NCBI RefSeq assembly: GCF_028596025.1
Contig: NZ_CP117167.1
Location: 3,906,001-3,970,000, forward strand
DNA length: 64,000 bases
Direction: 5' to 3'
Source: Mucilaginibacter jinjuensis
Lineage (GTDB): Bacteria; Bacteroidota; Bacteroidia; Sphingobacteriales; Sphingobacteriaceae
The first letter of the stretch is position 1, and each line of letters begins with the position of its first letter. Under the pieces are notes generated by a model. That model was not told the origin of the DNA. It saw only the letters and a program-made list of their open reading frames with translations, and did no database searches. A program made the translations under genes and the position numbers. Shown piece after piece: positions 54,854-63,236 of this stretch.

Positions 54854-55097
54854 TGTTAAGGCAATGTTAATAAAGCTTGGGTTTTATCAACATTATATCA
54901 AAAATATAATAAAAGTCGCAACAAAACCTAATTTAAACCGTAAAACTGACATTTTCGCCAATTGATTGTATCAGCTTTATTACGTTTTTTACAATCAATA
55001 CGCAACAATTACCCGCATTACATTAGCCTATCATAATTAGAGCGTCATCAATTTTGTAGCAATACCACTACATGTTTCGCATTTCACGGTTTTTACT

Positions 55098-55105
55098 TAG
55101 TTTTG
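55098..55105 (+). promoter_or_regulatory. Putative -7 element of lpd
   Basis: TAGTTTTG fully matches TANNTTTG and lies 33 nt before the lpd start. The -33 region is only weakly matched (GTTTCG at 55074). Confidence 0.5.
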
Positions 55106-55138
55106 GCCTCAAACAAAAAAGCATAATCTTTAAAAATC

Positions 55139-56530
55139 ATGAACTACGATGTCATTGTTATAGGGTCTGGTCCGGGTGGCTATGTTGCTGCAATCCGTGC
55201 TTCCCAGTTAGGTTTTAAAACCGCTGTAGTTGAGCGTGAATCATTGGGCGGTATTTGCCTTAACTGGGGTTGTATCCCAACTAAAGCATTGCTAAAAAGC
55301 GCACAGGTATTTGAATACCTTAACCATGCTGCCGATTATGGTATTAAAATAGAAGGCCAGGGTGTGGTTGATTTTGATGCAGTAATAAAACGCAGCCGCG
55401 GTGTTGCCGATGGCATGAGCAAAGGCGTACAGTTTTTAATGAAGAAAAACAAGATCGACGTTATTAACGGCTTTGGTAAACTTAAAGGTAAAGGTAATGT
55501 AGAGGTTAAAGCTGCAGATGGTACCGTTGCTACACACCAGGCCAAACATATTATATTAGCTACGGGCGGCCGCTCGCGCGAGTTACCTAACCTTAAGCAA
55601 GATGGTGTTAAGGTTATCGGCTACCGCCAGGCTATGAATTTACCTAAACAACCAAAATCAATTGTTGTGGTAGGTTCGGGCGCTATCGGCATCGAGTTTG
55701 CTTATTTCTATAACTCTATAGGTACTAAAGTTACCGTGGTTGAATTTTTAGGCGACATCGTTCCGTTAGAAGACGAAGAAGTTTCAAAACAACTGAACCG
55801 CAGTTTAAAGAAACAAGGTATCAACATCATGACCAGCTCTACAGTTGAATCTGTTGATACCAGCGGCGAGCTTTGCAAAGTAAACGTTAAGACTGAAAAA
55901 GGCATGGAAGTGCTGGAGGCAGAGGTTGTATTATCGGCTATCGGTATCAGCACTAATATAGAAGGTATCGGCTTAGAAGAAACCGGCGTTAAGTTTGACA
56001 AAGGTAAAGTATTGGTTGATGACTACTACCGCACCAACGTTGAAGGCATTTACGCAATCGGCGATATTGTAAAAGGCCAGGCCCTTGCTCACGTAGCATC
56101 AGCAGAAGGTATTACTTGCGTTGAGAAAATTGCAGGTTTACATGTTGAGCCGATCAATTATAACAACATCCCGGGTTGTACTTATTGCTCGCCTGAAGTT
56201 GCTTCTGTTGGTTACACCGAGAAAGCAGCCCGCGAAGCAGGTTACGAACTTAAAATTGGTAAATTCCCATTCTCTGCCTCTGGTAAAGCAAGCGCTGCCG
56301 GTGCAAAAGAAGGTTTTGTTAAGGTAATTTTTGATGCTAAATATGGCGAGTTTTTAGGCGCGCACATGATTGGCTTTAACGTTACCGAAATGATTGCCGA
56401 AGTAGTAACTGCACGTAAGCTGGAAACTACCGGCCATGATGTTATTAAAACAGTACACCCTCACCCAACCATGAGCGAAGCCATTATGGAAGCTGCCGCT
56501 GATGCGTATGGTGAAGTGATACACTTATAG
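55139..56530 (+). CDS. lpdA: Dihydrolipoyl dehydrogenase
   Basis: The 463-residue flavoprotein has the FAD-binding motif VIGSGPGGYVAAIRASQLG at its N-terminus, the redox-active disulfide in GGICLNWGCIPTKALL, the NAD-binding motif VVVGSGAIGIEFAYFYNSIG, the second FAD motif VEGIYAIGDIVKGQALAHVA and the C-terminal catalytic HPHPTMSEAIMEAAADAYG. It is the E3 component of pyruvate and 2-oxoglutarate dehydrogenase complexes and re-oxidises dihydrolipoamide. It stands alone, not next to E1/E2 genes. A terminator and word-repeat region follows. Confidence 0.95.
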   Translation: MNYDVIVIGSGPGGYVAAIRASQLGFKTAVVERESLGGICLNWGCIPTKALLKSAQVFEYLNHAADYGIKIEGQGVVDFDAVIKRSRGVADGMSKGVQFLMKKNKIDVINGFGKLKGKGNVEVKAADGTVATHQAKHIILATGGRSRELPNLKQDGVKVIGYRQAMNLPKQPKSIVVVGSGAIGIEFAYFYNSIGTKVTVVEFLGDIVPLEDEEVSKQLNRSLKKQGINIMTSSTVESVDTSGELCKVNVKTEKGMEVLEAEVVLSAIGISTNIEGIGLEETGVKFDKGKVLVDDYYRTNVEGIYAIGDIVKGQALAHVASAEGITCVEKIAGLHVEPINYNNIPGCTYCSPEVASVGYTEKAAREAGYELKIGKFPFSASGKASAAGAKEGFVKVIFDAKYGEFLGAHMIGFNVTEMIAEVVTARKLETTGHDVIKTVHPHPTMSEAIMEAAADAYGEVIHL

Positions 56531-56534
56531 TATT

Positions 56535-56738
56535 GAGTCCGGAAGTCGGAAATTAAAGAAGTCCGAAAGACGGAAAGGTAGAAAGTCCGGAAGTGTTAAG
56601 CTTCCGGACTTTCTTGTTTTAATGGACATTGATAGTTCTTGCTTGTCTTCCAGACTTCCTGTCTTTCGGACTTCCTAACTTGCGGACTTTCTAACTAATA
56701 ACTACTTTCGGACTTCCGGACTTCTTTACTTCCGGACT
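56535..56738. repeat. Large imperfect palindrome of reiterated GTCCGGAAG words downstream of lpd
   Basis: The outer arms (56535-56569 and 56705-56738) pair over most of their length, and the words CGGACTTCC, CTTTCGGAC and their complements recur many times between them. A compact hairpin (56581-56613, GAAAGTCCGGAAG paired with CTTCCGGACTTTC) followed by TTGTTTT is the probable lpd terminator. Confidence 0.75.
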
Positions 56739-56746
56739 CCCGAACT

Positions 56747-57586
56747 ATGAATCTACACACTATCAACACCGGATTATTTAAATTAGATGGCGGCGCAATG
56801 TTTGGCGTGGTGCCCAAATCCATCTGGCAAAAAACAAACCCGGCCGATGATAATAATATGTGTACCTGGGCCATGCGCTGCTTGCTGGTTGAGGATGGCG
56901 ATCGTTTAACATTAATTGATACCGGTATTGGCGATAAGCAGAGCGAAAAATTCTTTAGTCATTACTATCTGCACGGCGATGATACCCTGCAAAAATCACT
57001 AGCAGCAAAAGGTTTCAGTACCGATGATATTACCGATGTATTTTTAACCCACCTGCACTTTGACCACGTGGGTGGTGCTGTAAAACGAGATGGCGAAAAA
57101 CTAACCCCCGCCTTTAAAAACGCAACCTACTGGAGCAATCCCAACCATTGGGACTGGGCTGTAAACCCTAACGAACGCGAGAAAGCATCTTTTCTTTCAG
57201 AAAACATATTACCAATTCAAGAAAGCGGACAATTAAAGTTCGTAGATGTATCTGAACAAACACCATTTACAAATGATTTTAGTATCCGTTTTGTATCCGG
57301 CCATACCGAAGCCATGATGCTGCCGCTCATTAACTATAAAGGCAAACAGATTTTGTATATGGCCGATCTTTTGCCCTCTGTTGGGCACCTGCCTATCCCC
57401 TATGTGATGGCTTATGATATGTTCCCGCTGACTACTATGGCCGAACGGAAATTGTTTTTTAATGAAGCCGTTGAAAAAGAATATGTGCTCTATCTCGAAC
57501 ACGATTCTGTTAACGAATGTTGTACCCTGCAACACACAGAAAAAGGGATTAGGGTAAAAGATACCTTTGCACTTGACGAATTGTAG
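56747..57586 (+). CDS. MBL-fold metallo-hydrolase
   Basis: This 279-residue protein shows the metallo-beta-lactamase motif set: LIDTGIGDK, TDVFLTHLHFDHVGGAVKR (HxHxDH metal ligands), FVSGHTEAMMLPL (His) and LYLEHDSVNE (C-terminal His). The overall layout and length resemble the lactonase-like/quorum-quenching group, but many enzymes of other activities share it, so no substrate is claimed. No signal peptide is present, suggesting a cytoplasmic enzyme. It starts just after the repeat region downstream of lpd and is followed by the sigma factor gene. Confidence 0.85.
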   Translation: MNLHTINTGLFKLDGGAMFGVVPKSIWQKTNPADDNNMCTWAMRCLLVEDGDRLTLIDTGIGDKQSEKFFSHYYLHGDDTLQKSLAAKGFSTDDITDVFLTHLHFDHVGGAVKRDGEKLTPAFKNATYWSNPNHWDWAVNPNEREKASFLSENILPIQESGQLKFVDVSEQTPFTNDFSIRFVSGHTEAMMLPLINYKGKQILYMADLLPSVGHLPIPYVMAYDMFPLTTMAERKLFFNEAVEKEYVLYLEHDSVNECCTLQHTEKGIRVKDTFALDEL

Positions 57587-57710
57587 TTGTTTTTTATATC
57601 TTTAAAAAGTAATGCTAAAGAGTGTCTTTATTGATGTGCAAATTTCATTTTTGAGATTTTTGGCTTAATGTAAATTCTCGCATAAACAAAAAAATTTAAT
57701 AACAATTTTA

Positions 57711-57718
57711 TAGCTTTG
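57711..57718 (+). promoter_or_regulatory. Putative -7 element of the primary sigma factor gene
   Basis: TAGCTTTG matches TANNTTTG exactly, 41 nt before the start codon. No good TTTG lies at the expected distance upstream. Confidence 0.5.
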
Positions 57719-57759
57719 CGCGTTCAATTCTATAACAAGAATAGAGGTAATAAAAATAG

Positions 57760-58620
57760 ATGAGACAACTCAAAATCACTCAATCCATTACCAACCGTGA
57801 ATCACAGTCACTCGACAAATACCTTCACGAGATTGGTAAGGTTGACCTAATCACTGCCGAAGAAGAAGTAATATTAGCACAAAAGATTCGCGAGGGCGAT
57901 CAGGCTGCCTTAGAGCGGTTAACAAAAACAAACCTCCGATTTGTGGTTTCTGTTGCCAAACAATATCAAAATCAGGGCCTTACCTTGGGCGACTTGATTA
58001 ACGAAGGCAATTTAGGTTTAATTAAAGCAGCCAAGCGTTTCGACGAAACAAAGGGTTTCAAGTTCATCTCTTATGCCGTTTGGTGGATCCGTCAGTCTAT
58101 TTTGCAGGCCATTGCCGAGCAATCCCGTATTGTACGTTTACCATTAAACCAGGTAGGTTCATTAAGTAAAATCAGTAAGGCATTCTCAAAATTAGAGCAG
58201 GAGTACGAGCGTGAGCCGTCACCAGAAGAACTTGCCGACATACTGGAAACTACAGTTGACAAAATTTCTGACACACTGAGCAACTCGGGCCGCCATGTAT
58301 CTATGGATGCACCGTTTGTACAGGGCGAAGAAAATACCTTGTTAGATGTACTGGAAAACCAGGAGCCAAACACAGATTCGATATTAATTAACGAGTCATT
58401 ATCAGAAGAAATTAAACGTTCATTATCTACACTTACCGAGCGTGAGCGCGAGATAATCGTTTTATTCTTCGGTTTAGGCACCAACCACCCGCTATCACTC
58501 GAGGAAATTGGCGAAAAGTTCAATTTAACCCGCGAGCGTGTGCGCCAGATTAAAGACAAAGCGCTGCAAAGGCTACGACACACTTCCAGAAGTAAAATTC
58601 TGAAGTCTTATTTAGGATAA
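57760..58620 (+). CDS. rpoD: Primary (RpoD-type) sigma-70 factor, short Bacteroidota form
   Basis: The 286-residue protein matches the compact primary sigma of Bacteroidota, which lacks the long N-terminal region 1.1. Visible regions are 1.2 (SLDKYLHEIGKVDLITAEEE), 2.1-2.4 (LRFVVSVAKQYQNQGLTLGD, FISYAVWWIRQSILQAIAEQ, SRIVRLP), region 3 (KLEQEYEREPSPEELADIL) and 4.2 (LSLEEIGEKFNLTRERVRQI, then KALQRLRH). It directs RNA polymerase to the TTTG/TANNTTTG promoters seen in this window. A strong terminator follows after 9 nt. Confidence 0.93.
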   Translation: MRQLKITQSITNRESQSLDKYLHEIGKVDLITAEEEVILAQKIREGDQAALERLTKTNLRFVVSVAKQYQNQGLTLGDLINEGNLGLIKAAKRFDETKGFKFISYAVWWIRQSILQAIAEQSRIVRLPLNQVGSLSKISKAFSKLEQEYEREPSPEELADILETTVDKISDTLSNSGRHVSMDAPFVQGEENTLLDVLENQEPNTDSILINESLSEEIKRSLSTLTEREREIIVLFFGLGTNHPLSLEEIGEKFNLTRERVRQIKDKALQRLRHTSRSKILKSYLG

Positions 58621-58629
58621 AATATTTGA

Positions 58630-58662
58630 GGGCCTCCGGTAAACAACCGGAGGCTTTTTTGT
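58630..58662 (+). terminator. Intrinsic terminator of the sigma factor gene
   Basis: A perfect stem GCCTCCGG/CCGGAGGC around TAAACAA is followed by T6. A diverged look-alike occurs at 58911-58950. Confidence 0.9.
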
Positions 58663-58689
58663 TTTATAAAGGCGTATTAATAAATTATG

Positions 58690-58697
58690 TAAATTTG
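58690..58697 (+). promoter_or_regulatory. Putative -7 element of the 55-residue gene
   Basis: TAAATTTG matches TANNTTTG and lies 21 nt before the ATG at 58719. The -33 element is not clear. Confidence 0.5.
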
Positions 58698-58718
58698 TTA
58701 AAGCCCAAAGCAAATAGC

Positions 58719-58886
58719 ATGACGCAAAAAGATCAACAATTTGATGAGGCGGAATTAAAGCTGCTAAAAGAAGCCTTAAAACGTACCTATAAAGAACGTT
58801 TTGAAGTTGCTACAATGCTTTATAAGGTTCAGCAAACGCTTAATAAGGCAACCATCTTTCACAAGCCCTTCTTTCTGACTAAATAA
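58719..58886 (+). CDS. Small hypothetical protein, 55 residues
   Basis: From the ATG at 58719 the product is a 55-residue, charged, helical protein (MTQKDQQFDEAELKLLKEAL, then KRTYKERFEVATMLYKVQQ) without membrane segment. I do not recognise the family. The reading frame extends upstream through the sigma factor terminator, but that part is not plausible coding sequence. A -7-like element 21 nt upstream and a terminator-like hairpin at 58911-58950 support an independent small gene. It could be a small regulatory protein, but nothing in the sequence shows this. Confidence 0.55.
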   Translation: MTQKDQQFDEAELKLLKEALKRTYKERFEVATMLYKVQQTLNKATIFHKPFFLTK

Positions 58887-58910
58887 TTGATCGCTTTCCA
58901 ATAAAATATT

Positions 58911-58950
58911 GGGGAGCCCTTGGTAAACAACCACGGTTATTTTGTTTTAT
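58911..58950 (+). terminator. Degenerate copy of the sigma factor terminator
   Basis: The sequence repeats the layout of 58630-58669: a shared GGTAAACAACC centre and a shared TTTTGTTTTATA tail, but the stem has diverged (CCTTGG with CCACGG, one mismatch). It probably ends the 55-residue gene. Confidence 0.5.
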
Positions 58951-58959
58951 ATAAACATA

Positions 58960-59658
58960 ATGCAACCCTCCGATTACGAAACCCTCACTCCTGCCCAGGC
59001 CATTGCTTACCAGAACGAGTTAAGGCTACAGATCAGGATTGAGCCATTGGATAAACCAATCCATATTATCGGTGGTGCAGATATTTCCTTCAATAAATAT
59101 TCTGAAATTGTTTATGCCGGCATCATCCTGCTTAAATATCCGGAGATGACCGTTATTGGCCACTCATCGGTAATTAGCCGCACCTCTTTTCCTTATATCT
59201 CTGGCCTGTTAGCCTTCCGCGAAGTACCTGCTTTGCTGGAAGCGTGGAACAAACTCGACATTAAACCCGATCTGTTAGTTTTAGACGGTCAAGGCATAGC
59301 TCACGAACGCCGCTTAGGCATAGCAACACACTTCGGACTGATAACAGACACACCAACTATCGGCAGCGCTAAAAGCCGGTTAAGTGGCCGTTATACAGAA
59401 CCAGACAATGAAGTATTTGCCCAAAGCCCGATGTACGATAAGGGCGAAATAATTGGCACAGCACTACGCAGCAAAAAGAACTGTAACCCCATCTACATTT
59501 CGCCCGGGCACCGTATCAGTATGGAGCAAAGCGTGGAAGTGATTAAGAATTGTATCAAAGGTTATCGCATCCCCGAGCCTACAAGGCAAGCGCATATTCT
59601 CGTAAACAAAGTAAGGGTTGATGATGGCGGAAAAGATACGCAACTGAATTTATTCTAA
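58960..59658 (+). CDS. nfi: Endonuclease V (deoxyinosine 3' endonuclease)
   Basis: The 232-residue product from the ATG at 58960 has the Endo V signature blocks: IIGGADISFNKYSEIVYAGI (catalytic Asp), FPYISGLLAFREVPALLEAW (the PYIPGxLxFRE block with tyrosine wedge and Glu), LLVLDGQGIAHERRLGIATH (DGxGxxHxRxxGxAxHxG) and TIGSAKSRLSG. It nicks DNA near deaminated bases such as inosine. An in-frame TTG at 58942 would overlap the upstream hairpin, so the ATG is preferred. A short inverted repeat follows the gene. Confidence 0.92.
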   Translation: MQPSDYETLTPAQAIAYQNELRLQIRIEPLDKPIHIIGGADISFNKYSEIVYAGIILLKYPEMTVIGHSSVISRTSFPYISGLLAFREVPALLEAWNKLDIKPDLLVLDGQGIAHERRLGIATHFGLITDTPTIGSAKSRLSGRYTEPDNEVFAQSPMYDKGEIIGTALRSKKNCNPIYISPGHRISMEQSVEVIKNCIKGYRIPEPTRQAHILVNKVRVDDGGKDTQLNLF

Positions 59659-59667
59659 GCCCCCAAA

Positions 59668-59758
59668 AGAGAATCAAGAGCCAAGAAACAAGACAAAACT
59701 CACCCTACTTCAACATTCATAATTCAATATTCGACATTCGAAGCTGTCTTGATTCTCT
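59668..59758. repeat. Inverted repeat with reiterated words between nfi and the aspartic protease gene
   Basis: AGAGAATCAAGAG at 59668-59680 pairs with GTCTTGATTCTCT at 59746-59758 at 12 of 13 positions. Between them, AAGAGCCAAGAAACAAGAC and repeated ATTC words (CATTCATAATTCAATATTCG) occur. The same CAAGAGCCAAGA word is found at 40268 and 38556. Confidence 0.65.
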
Positions 59759-59809
59759 CCTTGTAACGAATTTCATTTTGCTGCGTCTTATTAGCAGACC
59801 ACAACACCT

Positions 59810-60787
59810 ATGCTCAACCGTGTTTTATTTATGGCCTTATTACTGTCAGCTTTATGCTGCAATATGGCTATGGGTAAAAGCGGAATTGTGATCGGTGGCG
59901 TAAACCTCAAAGCTTTTGATGGCGACTCTGAGCCTTATGGCGATTTCAAAGTTTTAACCGTGCCCATTAAAAGAGCTGGTAACCTGATTATTGTAGAGGC
60001 CCAGTTAGATTCGGTAGCAGGTAATTTTGTACTGGATACCGGGGCACCCTACCTTATTTTAAACTCCACCTACTTCCGTGATCTGCCTAAAATCATTGAG
60101 CAGGATGCCGGCGGGGTTAACGGTCGCGCAAGCGGAACATTTACTGCCGTAGTACATAACTTTTCCTTAGGTTTCGATTTACATTACGATCGATTGGTGG
60201 CCGATGTAACCGATCTTTCCGGTATAGAAAACAGCAAAAAGATAAAGATCCTTGGCTTGCTGGGTACACGACTGTTTGCCAAGCTGGCCATCACTATCGA
60301 TCTTTCTAAGAACCTGCTTTACATTCACAAACTCGATAAAAATAACGACATCCTTCCCGATGAACGGGTTTTTGATAAGCCAGACATGAAAACCACCTTT
60401 AAATACATGAACGATGTGATTTTTATTAAAGGTAATGTAACTGATAAAAGCATCTGGTTTGCTTTTGATACCGGTGCCGAAACCAATATGCTCGATTTAC
60501 ACGTACCTAAAAAGGTGATCAAATCATTACAGGTTATTAACCGCAGTAATGTGGTTGGCGTTGGCGGCTCATCTTATGAAATGATCTATGCCCATTTCGA
60601 CAAGCTTGTTATTGGCGATTATCCGTTTGTAAGTAACAGGGTATTAGTATCAAACCTCGAAAACATAGGCAAGGCTTATGGTTATTCGGTTGACGGGATA
60701 TTGGGTTACGACTTTTTTGCGCGCGGCATTTTCAGTATAAACTTCGCTAAAAAAGAATTTGAAATGTACATTTACAACCATCAATAG
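59810..60787 (+). CDS. Secreted retropepsin/pepsin-like aspartic protease
   Basis: This 325-residue protein has a signal peptide (MLNRVLFMALLLSALCCNMA) and two aspartic protease halves in one chain. The first active-site motif is NFVLDTGAPYLILN (about residue 77), the second WFAFDTGAETNMLD (about residue 222). Each is followed by the expected hydrophobic-Gly flap or psi-loop segment (ILGLLGTRLFA, VDGILGYDFFARG). Such Asp_protease_2-type proteins of Bacteroidota are periplasmic or surface-exposed with unknown substrates. The next gene begins 6 nt after its stop, so the pair is probably one operon. Confidence 0.8.
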   Translation: MLNRVLFMALLLSALCCNMAMGKSGIVIGGVNLKAFDGDSEPYGDFKVLTVPIKRAGNLIIVEAQLDSVAGNFVLDTGAPYLILNSTYFRDLPKIIEQDAGGVNGRASGTFTAVVHNFSLGFDLHYDRLVADVTDLSGIENSKKIKILGLLGTRLFAKLAITIDLSKNLLYIHKLDKNNDILPDERVFDKPDMKTTFKYMNDVIFIKGNVTDKSIWFAFDTGAETNMLDLHVPKKVIKSLQVINRSNVVGVGGSSYEMIYAHFDKLVIGDYPFVSNRVLVSNLENIGKAYGYSVDGILGYDFFARGIFSINFAKKEFEMYIYNHQ

Positions 60788-60793
60788 TACAAA

Positions 60794-62212
60794 ATGAGGA
60801 CGCTGAGACATTTATTTACAATGTTACTGATGCTTTGCTGCTTATTTGCAGCAATGGCTCAGACGCGTAATCAATTAATATTTCAGCGCAAACAAATACT
60901 GTTAACTATTAATACCCGTACAAGTAAAACCGAGATTGACAGCCTTTTAAAAGTAGCTGGCATTACCGGCCAAACTGCCGAAATGTTAATTCGCGGTAAT
61001 TACACTGCCGCCACTAAAAACGGCTGGACTGTTAATGCAAAGCATAACATTATCAAACTTAACCGCTCATTAAAAGACGTTACACAAACCACTCCCACTA
61101 CACCATACCTGCTCAGCAGCAATGTATATAAAGCAAGTTCGAGAGCTGGCTACCCTGCCGAGGTAGCTTATGGCGTAAATAATTTTGCTAAAACTACCGT
61201 ACGCGAATTACCTAACGGCTTTACCCGGTTCTTCGTGCCCGGTAACACGCAGGCCAGGCGGGTGTTTGTATCAGGCAATTTCAATAACTGGAGCACCATG
61301 AAAGGCCTGATGAATAAAACCGACAGCGGTTGGGTTGCAGATATCAGGCTGGAACCTGGTAAATATGCCTACAAATTCATCATCAACAGTAACTGGACTA
61401 TTGATGTAAACAACTACCTGACTGAAGACGACGGCGCGGGTAACACTAACTCTATTTATTACCGCTATAATTATACGTTTAAGCTGGCAGGCAATACATC
61501 TGCACAAAAAGTTAGTGTAGAAGGCAGTTTTAATAAATGGGCAGATATACCAATGCGATTAAGAAACGGGGTTTGGGAAGCCTCGCTTTATCTGCATGAT
61601 GGCAATTACCTGTATCGCTTTATTGTAAACAACACCACTATAACCGACCCTGCTAATAAGCTGACCCAAATGCAAAATGGAGTATTAAACTCGGTATTGC
61701 TCATGGGCGAAACAATTACTTTTAAACTGAACGGCTATCTTACAGCACATAAAGTATACCTTACAGGCGGTTTTAATAATTGGGATGCCGATATGCTGCC
61801 GCTTACTAAAACAGCAACAGGTTGGGTGTTGACTTATGTTATTCCTGCCGGGAATTATCAGTATAAATTTGTGGTAGATGATCAATTTATTACAGACCCG
61901 GCAAATCCACACCAGATTACTGTAGATGGCAAAACCAACTCTTATGTATCTGTAAGGCCCAACCACACCTTTGTACTAAAAGGCTATGCTAACGCACATA
62001 CCGTACGTTTTATGAGCGATTACACCAACTGGAACGAACAAGGTTATACCATGGAGCATCGCGGCGACGAATGGATAATCAGTATGCGGTTAAAGCCCGG
62101 CAAATATCTCTACAAGTTTTTGGTCGACGGTAACTGGATCCTCGATCCGGGTAACAAACAATGGGAACAAAACCAGTTCGGCACAGGCAACTCTGTACTT
62201 TGGATCGAGTAA
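60794..62212 (+). CDS. Secreted protein with four tandem glycogen-binding-like (CBM48/AMPK-type) domains
   Basis: The 472-residue protein has a signal peptide (MRTLRHLFTMLLMLCCLFAA) and an N-terminal region of about 140 residues, then four tandem E-set domains of AMPK1_CBM type. Each shows the same pattern: VFVSGNFNNWSTM/GKYAYKFIIN (repeat 1), VSVEGSFNKWADI/GNYLYRFIVN (2), VYLTGGFNNWDAD/GNYQYKFVVD (3) and VRFMSDYTNWNEQ/GKYLYKFLVD (4). These domains usually bind alpha-glucans, but no catalytic domain is attached here. It is probably periplasmic or surface-located and co-expressed with the aspartic protease. Repeat 4 has lost the G-F-N-N-W core glycine. Ligand unknown. Confidence 0.85.
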   Translation: MRTLRHLFTMLLMLCCLFAAMAQTRNQLIFQRKQILLTINTRTSKTEIDSLLKVAGITGQTAEMLIRGNYTAATKNGWTVNAKHNIIKLNRSLKDVTQTTPTTPYLLSSNVYKASSRAGYPAEVAYGVNNFAKTTVRELPNGFTRFFVPGNTQARRVFVSGNFNNWSTMKGLMNKTDSGWVADIRLEPGKYAYKFIINSNWTIDVNNYLTEDDGAGNTNSIYYRYNYTFKLAGNTSAQKVSVEGSFNKWADIPMRLRNGVWEASLYLHDGNYLYRFIVNNTTITDPANKLTQMQNGVLNSVLLMGETITFKLNGYLTAHKVYLTGGFNNWDADMLPLTKTATGWVLTYVIPAGNYQYKFVVDDQFITDPANPHQITVDGKTNSYVSVRPNHTFVLKGYANAHTVRFMSDYTNWNEQGYTMEHRGDEWIISMRLKPGKYLYKFLVDGNWILDPGNKQWEQNQFGTGNSVLWIE

Positions 62213-62260
62213 AGCTGTAATATTTAATTCAACCCGACGTTTAGTTATTTTCAAACCTAA

Positions 62261-62587
62261 ATGCTCAAATCTTACGCCCTCTTACTACAGTTTTACAAAT
62301 CTTTTTTATCGTGGAACTTACTATTCACAGGTTTTGCGCTATACGCAGTCTATATAGGCGGCCCGGGCAATACAGGTAATAGTATCATTATCAAATTAAT
62401 CGGGTATTTGGGCATATTCAGCTTTCAGACGTATTTTTATAAATACGTATACTTCTATTATCGCAATGCGGGCCAGTCAATCAAAAAGCTCTATATCTAC
62501 GCTTTCTCTTTTGATTTTCTATCATACCTGTTAATCATTTCAGGCTACTTAATCACCTTACATATTTCGCATGTTAAAGGTCGATAG
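62261..62587 (+). CDS. Small polytopic membrane protein coupled to an ABC ATPase
   Basis: This 108-residue protein is rich in Phe, Tyr, Ile and Leu and has three predicted membrane segments (about residues 17-34, 43-60 and 78-100). It ends 16 nt inside the following ABC ATPase gene, so the two are translationally coupled. I do not recognise a family. It is too small to be a normal ABC permease, but could act as a multimeric membrane partner for the ATPase. Two Tyr/Lys-rich stretches (YFYKYVYFYYRNAGQSIKKL) lie between segments 2 and 3. Confidence 0.65.
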   Translation: MLKSYALLLQFYKSFLSWNLLFTGFALYAVYIGGPGNTGNSIIIKLIGYLGIFSFQTYFYKYVYFYYRNAGQSIKKLYIYAFSFDFLSYLLIISGYLITLHISHVKGR

Positions 62588-63221
62588 TGTACAGTTGGAT
62601 TTCGGCGGCCGTAAAATTTTGCAGAGCGTTTATATTGATTGCAAGGCCGGAGAAGTAATCGGTTTACTAGGTAGAAATGGCTGCGGTAAATCGAGCTTAC
62701 TCAAAATCATCTTCGGCACGCTTACGCCCAATTATAAATATGTAAGCATTGATGACGAATTTATAGCTAAAGGTTATTTGGATAACAAAATTGCTTATTT
62801 ACCACAGCATAATTATTTACCGCAAAACATGGTAATTAACCAGCTTGCGCCAATGCTGGTTGATCCCCTGGCTTGGGACGAATTTAGCTCCTATCCGCTT
62901 TACCAGGAGCATCAGCACAAAAAACCACGCGACCTTTCAGGTGGCGAATTACGCAAGCTGGAAACATTGATGATACTTTACAGCAAAGCCAATTACATTT
63001 TGCTGGATGAACCATTTACACACGTATCGCCCATACAGGCCGAAGATATAAAGGCCATTATCCGCAAACGTTCGCCTTATAAAGGTTTCATTATTACAGA
63101 TCATCAGTATCAGAACATTCTGGAGATCAGCGATAAAATTATTTTGATTAATAATGGCGCTACCAGGTTGATTGAAAACAGAGAAGAATTGGTAACTTAC
63201 GGATACCTTAGTGGTAATTAG
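62571..63221 (+). CDS. ABC transporter ATP-binding protein
   Basis: The 216-residue ATPase has Walker A (GLLGRNGCGKSSLLKIIFG), Q-loop (KIAYLPQHNYLP), signature (DLSGGELRKLETL), Walker B (NYILLDEPFTHVSP) and H-loop (GFIITDHQYQN) in the right order. It overlaps the end of the 108-residue membrane protein gene by 17 nt. No ordinary permease or substrate-binding protein is encoded next to it. The substrate and direction are unknown; the compact layout would suit export or lipoprotein/antimicrobial peptide resistance, but that is only inference. Confidence 0.85.
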   Translation: MLKVDSVQLDFGGRKILQSVYIDCKAGEVIGLLGRNGCGKSSLLKIIFGTLTPNYKYVSIDDEFIAKGYLDNKIAYLPQHNYLPQNMVINQLAPMLVDPLAWDEFSSYPLYQEHQHKKPRDLSGGELRKLETLMILYSKANYILLDEPFTHVSPIQAEDIKAIIRKRSPYKGFIITDHQYQNILEISDKIILINNGATRLIENREELVTYGYLSGN

Positions 63222-63236
63222 ATAAACCGAGACATC

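Larger units (their letters stand above)
54787..55138. other. 352-nt divergent promoter region between the TonB receptor gene and lpd
   Basis: This AT-rich region has no gene. It holds the promoter for the receptor operon (54826-54853) and a possible -7 element for lpd (55098-55105). The middle (54860-55060) shows no repeat or RNA structure that I can support. Confidence 0.6.

Noticed and set aside
58626..58718. Upstream extension of the 55-residue protein
   Set aside because: It passes through the sigma factor terminator and the putative promoter, so the ATG at 58719 is preferred.
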